Notes under the pieces: model-generated
Told to the model about the DNA's origin: nothing
Seen by the model: only the letters and a program-made list of their open reading frames with translations
Databases searched by the model: none
Made by a program: the position numbers and the translations under genes
Part shown: positions 6,953-10,206 of the stretch, piece after piece
Layout: every line of letters begins with the position of its first letter
How positions within the stretch are numbered: position 1 is the first letter of the stretch
From: Chytridium lagenaria
Lineage: Eukaryota; Chytridiomycota; Chytridiomycetes; Chytridiales; Chytridiaceae
Direction of reading: 5' to 3'
NCBI GenBank assembly: GCA_025449115.1
Contig: JAHLKC010000355.1
Location: 1 to 10,206, forward strand
Length of the DNA stretch: 10,206 nucleotides

Positions 6953-8905
6953 TCAAGGCATTTTCGCTTTATTCCATCCAAATTTAAGCATGGAACCATC
7001 ATAATATTCATCAGGGAAAAGAATCCACTCTCCCGTCACGTTTGATCTCTGTAAAGCATCAATTGGCCTCCACCCGACTTTTCGCCTCCAACTTCTATCC
7101 TGAAAGCCGGAGGCCCCCATTTCGTACGCAGTGGATGAGGAAATAATCTCAACGGGTCGAAGCCCATTCAATCGTCTAACTTCTTCCACCTTCTCAAAGA
7201 GATGCTTCTCAGATAAACCAAAGTTCCATGCATCAAAATGGATAGTTCTTAGGCGATCGCTTGTGGAAGCCAGGCGCTCGACGACGGCGAGACAACTTCG
7301 AACTTCTTGAATGATTCTTTCCTCACTATCGGGAAGCCAGATTTTAGAGAAACAAAGTCGTATGAGATTTCTAGGTTCTTGGACTATAACGATATGAAGG
7401 AGAGAGCTTATATGTTTTCCGATTTCTTCTTTTACGTCAAACATGTCAAGATTTAGAGATTCCAGTACGTATGGAGCTCGAAGTAAAAGATGCGCTCCGC
7501 TTAGCGTGTCTATATCTTTTCCGACTCTTAGGTCGAGAGCCTTTAAAAATTGCGGATGGCCATTGCACAGTATTCGATCGATCGAAACAAGGCCGTTTGA
7601 CCGAAGTGTGTATGGAAGTGATACGTCCTTCAAGTTTCCAGCGGATGAGACGAGAGAAAGAAACTTGTTTTGATCATCTTCTTCCGCCATCACATTTTCT
7701 CTAGTTGACGCCATCCGGAAAGTTCGCAATGAAGGACACCTTGAGACAAACTTTGCAAACTCTAGAATTGTAGCGTCAGCGACATTTAGATAAATGTCTA
7801 GAGATGTGAGATGCGATGTTGGGATTAAATTACTCAAAACCTTGTTCAGGTCAAGAGTCTCGGTCTCCAAAGGTGGCCGAAGGTTGGTGCAGCGAATGGC
7901 AAATTCTTTTAACGAAGCAGGGGATCCGAGAAGGTGAAAAAGAGTGCATTCTAAGTATCCACTGCAACTTTGTGCGAAAATATGGAGCGTTTCAAGACGG
8001 TTGAAAGAACCATTCGTCACAGCATTTCGAAGCTTTGTTTCCACCACATAGTCATTAAAGGACGGTATTCTGATCGTTAAATGCCGTAGATTTGCACAGT
8101 ACGGTAGAGACGGAGCAAGTAAAAGAAAAGCTGTGACAGTGGCGGTTGCCCTCTCCAATCGTGAAAAGTCTTGAAACCAAGGTTTGGTCTCCCGAGCTAC
8201 GTTGTCAGCCGTCGGTGACTTATGCAGTAAAAGATCAAGTCTTTTGACGGCTGCTTGTCGTGAAATTAAAGACGCGAAATCCTTTGTTGAGCTGTGCGAT
8301 AGGATGGAGAGATTTCTTTTTAGTCGACCAGGTTTGATAGCACCAAGAGCGGTTCTCCAAAAGTCATCATCTTCTGGAAACTCTGTGTACACTTCGAGGC
8401 CCTCCAAATGCACAAGCTCACTGATTGCGATTGCCATGGAAGATGCACCTCCCGATAGCCACCATCGTCGACTCAGATTGCTAATGTTGAAGTCCAAAGT
8501 CCGAACATTTGGGCACAACCGCACCCATTCAAGAAAGATCTGGTTAAGCCCTTCTTCCTCGTATTTGTCACGGTCAAAGAGAGTCAATCGGTCCAATCCA
8601 GATCCAACCAGCTGAATAATCTCTGTAGTGACATCAGATACAGAGGCAGCATGGTCTGTTACTACAAGCTCTCGAACTTGAGACAGCGCAGCGGGATGGT
8701 CTCGAAAGATGTTTAGAAACCTTGAAAACGTAATCTCATCTGAGCTCAGGGTCTTGAAAGCCAACGGCAAGAACATGTTTCGCAGCTTTCGGCATGCAGA
8801 TGCTAGCCGGACAAAGTCAGGCACATTGAGGAATGGTGCAAGAGAGGTGAGAAGGACATCGTCATTCAGGATGACAATTCCATGTTGAGATTTTTGAATC
8901 GTCAA
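6953..8905 (-). CDS. F-box/leucine-rich-repeat protein, paralogue of the downstream gene (5' end uncertain)
   Basis: The frame is open for about 650 codons, ending at TGA 6953-6955. F-box-like sequence covers the first 50 or so codons (ILNDDVLLTSLAPFL, then ACRKLRNMFLPLAFKTL), followed by RFLNIFRDHPAALSQVRELVV. The rest is about fourteen irregular leucine-rich units, including NVRTLDFNIS, NLRHLTIRI, RLETLHIF, HLTSLDIYL, SLRTFRMAS, FLKALDLRV, VLESLNLDM and RLRTIHFDAW. The C-terminus is Trp-rich (RRKVGWRPID, then KFGWNKAKMP) and has no counterpart in the neighbour. No ATG lies in frame ahead of the F-box: the upstream end at 8905 is a TTG and the first in-frame ATG (8776-8774) falls inside the F-box. 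An ATG with good context at 8883-8881 is in another frame. So the 5' end is frameshifted, spliced from an upstream exon, or starts at 8776 without a full F-box. Likely role: SCF ubiquitin ligase substrate receptor; substrate unknown. Confidence 0.78.
   Translation of the reverse strand: MTIQKSQHGIVILNDDVLLTSLAPFLNVPDFVRLASACRKLRNMFLPLAFKTLSSDEITFSRFLNIFRDHPAALSQVRELVVTDHAASVSDVTTEIIQLVGSGLDRLTLFDRDKYEEEGLNQIFLEWVRLCPNVRTLDFNISNLSRRWWLSGGASSMAIAISELVHLEGLEVYTEFPEDDDFWRTALGAIKPGRLKRNLSILSHSSTKDFASLISRQAAVKRLDLLLHKSPTADNVARETKPWFQDFSRLERATATVTAFLLLAPSLPYCANLRHLTIRIPSFNDYVVETKLRNAVTNGSFNRLETLHIFAQSCSGYLECTLFHLLGSPASLKEFAIRCTNLRPPLETETLDLNKVLSNLIPTSHLTSLDIYLNVADATILEFAKFVSRCPSLRTFRMASTRENVMAEEDDQNKFLSLVSSAGNLKDVSLPYTLRSNGLVSIDRILCNGHPQFLKALDLRVGKDIDTLSGAHLLLRAPYVLESLNLDMFDVKEEIGKHISSLLHIVIVQEPRNLIRLCFSKIWLPDSEERIIQEVRSCLAVVERLASTSDRLRTIHFDAWNFGLSEKHLFEKVEEVRRLNGLRPVEIISSSTAYEMGASGFQDRSWRRKVGWRPIDALQRSNVTGEWILFPDEYYDGSMLKFGWNKAKMP
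8881..8883 (-). other. Out-of-frame candidate original start codon of second F-box gene
   Basis: This ATG has A at -3 and G at +4 and lies about 98 bases after a TATA-like box, as expected of a real start. It opens only five codons (M-E-L-S-S) before TGA. The F-box frame begins right beside it, shifted by one base. In the neighbouring paralogue the ATG lies four codons before the Leu-Pro that starts the F-box, which is where this ATG would lie if the frames matched. Confidence 0.45.
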
Positions 8906-8980
8906 ACGTAATGTTTCTCGGTGAGAACAGAAAGCGGAATGTGAGGCAAGAAGGAAGAGAATGTGAATACATCAAACTTG

Positions 8981-8988
8981 TTTCTATA
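8981..8988 (-). promoter_or_regulatory. TATA-like element upstream of second F-box gene
   Basis: TATAGAAA on the minus strand, about 98 bases ahead of the ATG at 8883. Transcription starting 25-35 bases downstream would make that ATG the first one in the message. The match to consensus is moderate. Confidence 0.4.
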
Positions 8989-10027
8989 TTGCCGCCTTTC
9001 TGTCCAATCGCGTATATGACTTCAACTCCCAGCCTGACCCTGCATGTTATATTTGGTATCTTGAAGTCCTTGTATGGTTGATTCCACCCACCAAATCATC
9101 CTCAGCGGCCTTTTTGAATCACGCGTCTTTATGAAGCCCCGGTTTAACGTCTTCAAACGAGCTTTCTGCTCAGCCGGCTTATTCCTTTGAACGCTGAGAA
9201 TGTATTCGACAAAAAATCCTACCCAGTTCAACACCACAACACAAAGAACTTCTCTGATGCACTCCATGACACGCAGGTATTCGATGGCATTAGCTTTTTA
9301 AAAAAAGGAAAAAATGACTTCTTGCATGTCCTGTTTTGCCTGTCGCGGGCGAAAAAAGCACTCACACTTGCTACTTAATATTCTTATTCTGCTAATAAAG
9401 GCTGTGAATTTTGGATGGGTGCCTTTTTCCTAATACCACACGGAATGAATGTCTTACTCATGTAGAAGCATAACGCCAGCATTGCACCATTATAACAAAT
9501 AAATTAACGGGGTTCGCTTTACCAGTTTTCTTCTTCAGCTTGGATCCCAGTCAATGAACATGGAATTGGACAATAGTCTTGGAGAATCATAAATAAATAT
9601 TTCAAAATTACCTGGCATCTGCAGCAGAGATGGCGAGGACATTGCTGAGCTTGAGCGATGAGAATCGACGATAAAAAAATATTTCAAAAAAAAGGAAAAA
9701 AAAAATGATAACTGCCTATCAACAAAAAAAGAAAAGAAAAAAATATGAAGAAACGTTATGTTATAAAAATAAGGAACAATAATGCTCAAATGCAACAAAA
9801 AGAGGTGCCAATAAACAAAATACAATCCTCCAAAGAAACCAAACAAGGAACGCCTAAATCACACAAAGCGCAAAAAGTACATAGAAAAACGTTGTAAAAA
9901 AGAAGAGGCAAATAACCATGTAATGTAAGAAAAAGAGTAGGTATTTCAAATAAGATACTAAAAACAAATAGATTTTCGTAGCAAAAAAACACAGCGGTTA
10001 ACAGATACACCACATATCAACACTATT
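8989..10027. other. Intergenic region with no convincing gene
   Basis: About 1 kb lies between the second F-box gene and the right-hand gene. Overlapping open frames exist at 9022-9267 (-) and 9187-9378 (+), but they show no known motif. The first has a short hydrophobic stretch; the second starts at TTG. From about 9670 to 10000 the plus strand is A-rich with several poly-A runs, so its translated minus frames are Phe/Tyr-rich artefacts. This side is probably the 3' flank of the minus-strand gene ending at 10028, whose RNA would be U-rich here. AATAAA hexamers on the plus strand (9394-9399 and others) have no gene to serve. I saw no tRNA, rRNA or array-like repeat. Confidence 0.6.
9660..9770. 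repeat. Poly-A / purine-rich low-complexity tract
   Basis: The plus strand carries several A runs of 6-10 bases separated by G, T or short mixed words, including one ten-A run just before 9706. It is simple-sequence DNA in the presumed 3' flank of the right-hand gene. No regular repeat unit is visible. Confidence 0.6.
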
Positions 10028-10206
10028 TCATCGTCCCGTATTCCCCATCTCATACGCTCCAGGATTATACCGGTACTGCTGCTGAAGGTTCGCAGGGTTC
10101 TGCTGATACCTCCCCTGCTGCGGACTACCCTGTTGCGGACTCCCATAACCCCCTCCATACCCCTGCATAACGCCCACCGGCGGACACCATATCCTCCGAC
10201 GGCCTC
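10028..10206 (-). CDS. C-terminal 58 codons of an unidentified protein with Gln/Gly/Tyr/Pro-rich tail (partial)
   Basis: On the minus strand one frame is open from the window edge to TGA at 10028-10030. Its composition is distinctive: a Gly/Tyr stretch (MQGYGGGYG), two exact SPQQG units in a row, then RYQQNPANLQQQYRYNPGAY and a short end EMGNTGR. Low-complexity Q/G/Y/P tails of this kind are disordered and common at the ends of fungal membrane-associated and RNA-binding proteins, so composition alone gives no function. The first twelve residues seen (including RRRIW and CPPV) look different and could be read-through of an intron, since a CAG that could act as a 3' splice site precedes the Gly/Tyr stretch. 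The consistent codon pattern and the sharp composition change at the stop support a real coding end. The body of the gene lies beyond the window. Confidence 0.65.
   Translation of the reverse strand, partial: GRRRIWCPPVGVMQGYGGGYGSPQQGSPQQGRYQQNPANLQQQYRYNPGAYEMGNTGR

Noticed and set aside
5198..8615. Several plus-strand open frames of 60-143 aa inside the F-box genes
   Set aside because: They are antisense shadows of the two long minus-strand frames and show no motif of their own.
9022..9267. Minus-strand 81-aa open frame with an ATG and a hydrophobic stretch
   Set aside because: No recognisable motif, overlaps another open frame on the opposite strand, and length is within chance for this composition. 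Kept only as a possible upstream exon in the intron hypothesis.
9187..9378. Plus-strand 63-aa open frame followed by AATAAA at 9394
   Set aside because: Starts with TTG, shows no motif, and the AATAAA is one of several in AT-rich DNA. A terminal exon of an unseen gene is possible, but nothing upstream supports it.
9535..10013. Minus-strand Phe/Tyr/Leu-rich frames that look like membrane proteins
   Set aside because: They are translations of poly-T runs on the minus strand in the 3' flank of the right-hand gene; hydrophobicity follows from base composition.
1..10206. tRNA genes, rRNA, CRISPR arrays, bacterial operon features
   Set aside because: No cloverleaf or B-box-like sequence, no regular spacer-repeat array and no ribosome-binding pattern were seen. 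All content is eukaryotic in character.

Overview
This window is nuclear DNA from a eukaryote, almost certainly a fungus. It has three kinds of content: the 3' part of a dead Ty3/gypsy-type LTR retrotransposon, two tandem and related F-box/leucine-rich-repeat genes, and the last codons of a further gene at the right edge. The evidence for a eukaryote is the LTR element with its TATA box and AATAAA, the F-box proteins, and AT-rich intergenic DNA without bacterial operon signals. I cannot name the phylum. The two long F-box frames have no visible intron, which suggests an intron-poor lineage or an intron-poor gene family.

Layout. Positions 1-3680 (+) hold the degraded pol region of the retroelement: a protein remnant of unclear identity at 1-111, then aspartic protease, reverse transcriptase, RNase H, integrase (HHCC zinc finger, D,D-35-E core, GPY/F module) and a chromodomain-like tail. 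All domains are in the canonical chromovirus order. The frame changes at least fifteen times, so no functional polyprotein can be made. A pyrimidine-rich spacer (3681-3877) leads to a polypurine tract (3878-3884) and a 3' LTR (3885 to about 4559) that carries a TATA box and AATAAA. The 5' LTR, primer-binding site and most of gag lie left of the window.

Positions 4560-4896 are AT-rich and non-coding. Two head-to-tail genes on the minus strand follow. The first lies at 4897-6750 (617 aa from its ATG). The second is upstream of it, at 6953 to about 8905. Both start with an F-box-like segment and continue into irregular leucine-rich repeats, and they align along most of their length, so they are diverged tandem paralogues. 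F-box proteins usually act as substrate receptors of SCF ubiquitin ligases; the substrates cannot be read here. The second gene has no in-frame ATG ahead of its F-box. A well-placed ATG sits one reading frame off, so its 5' end is either broken or spliced.

Positions 8906-10027 contain no convincing gene. They hold the presumed promoter of the second F-box gene and the A/T-rich 3' flank of the right-hand gene. At 10028-10206 (minus) are the final 58 codons of a protein with a Gln/Gly/Tyr/Pro-rich tail, cut by the window edge.

I found no sign of a novel multi-gene system. The most informative observations are the indel-dominated decay of the retroelement next to intact F-box frames, the altered protease active site, and the displaced start of the second F-box gene.
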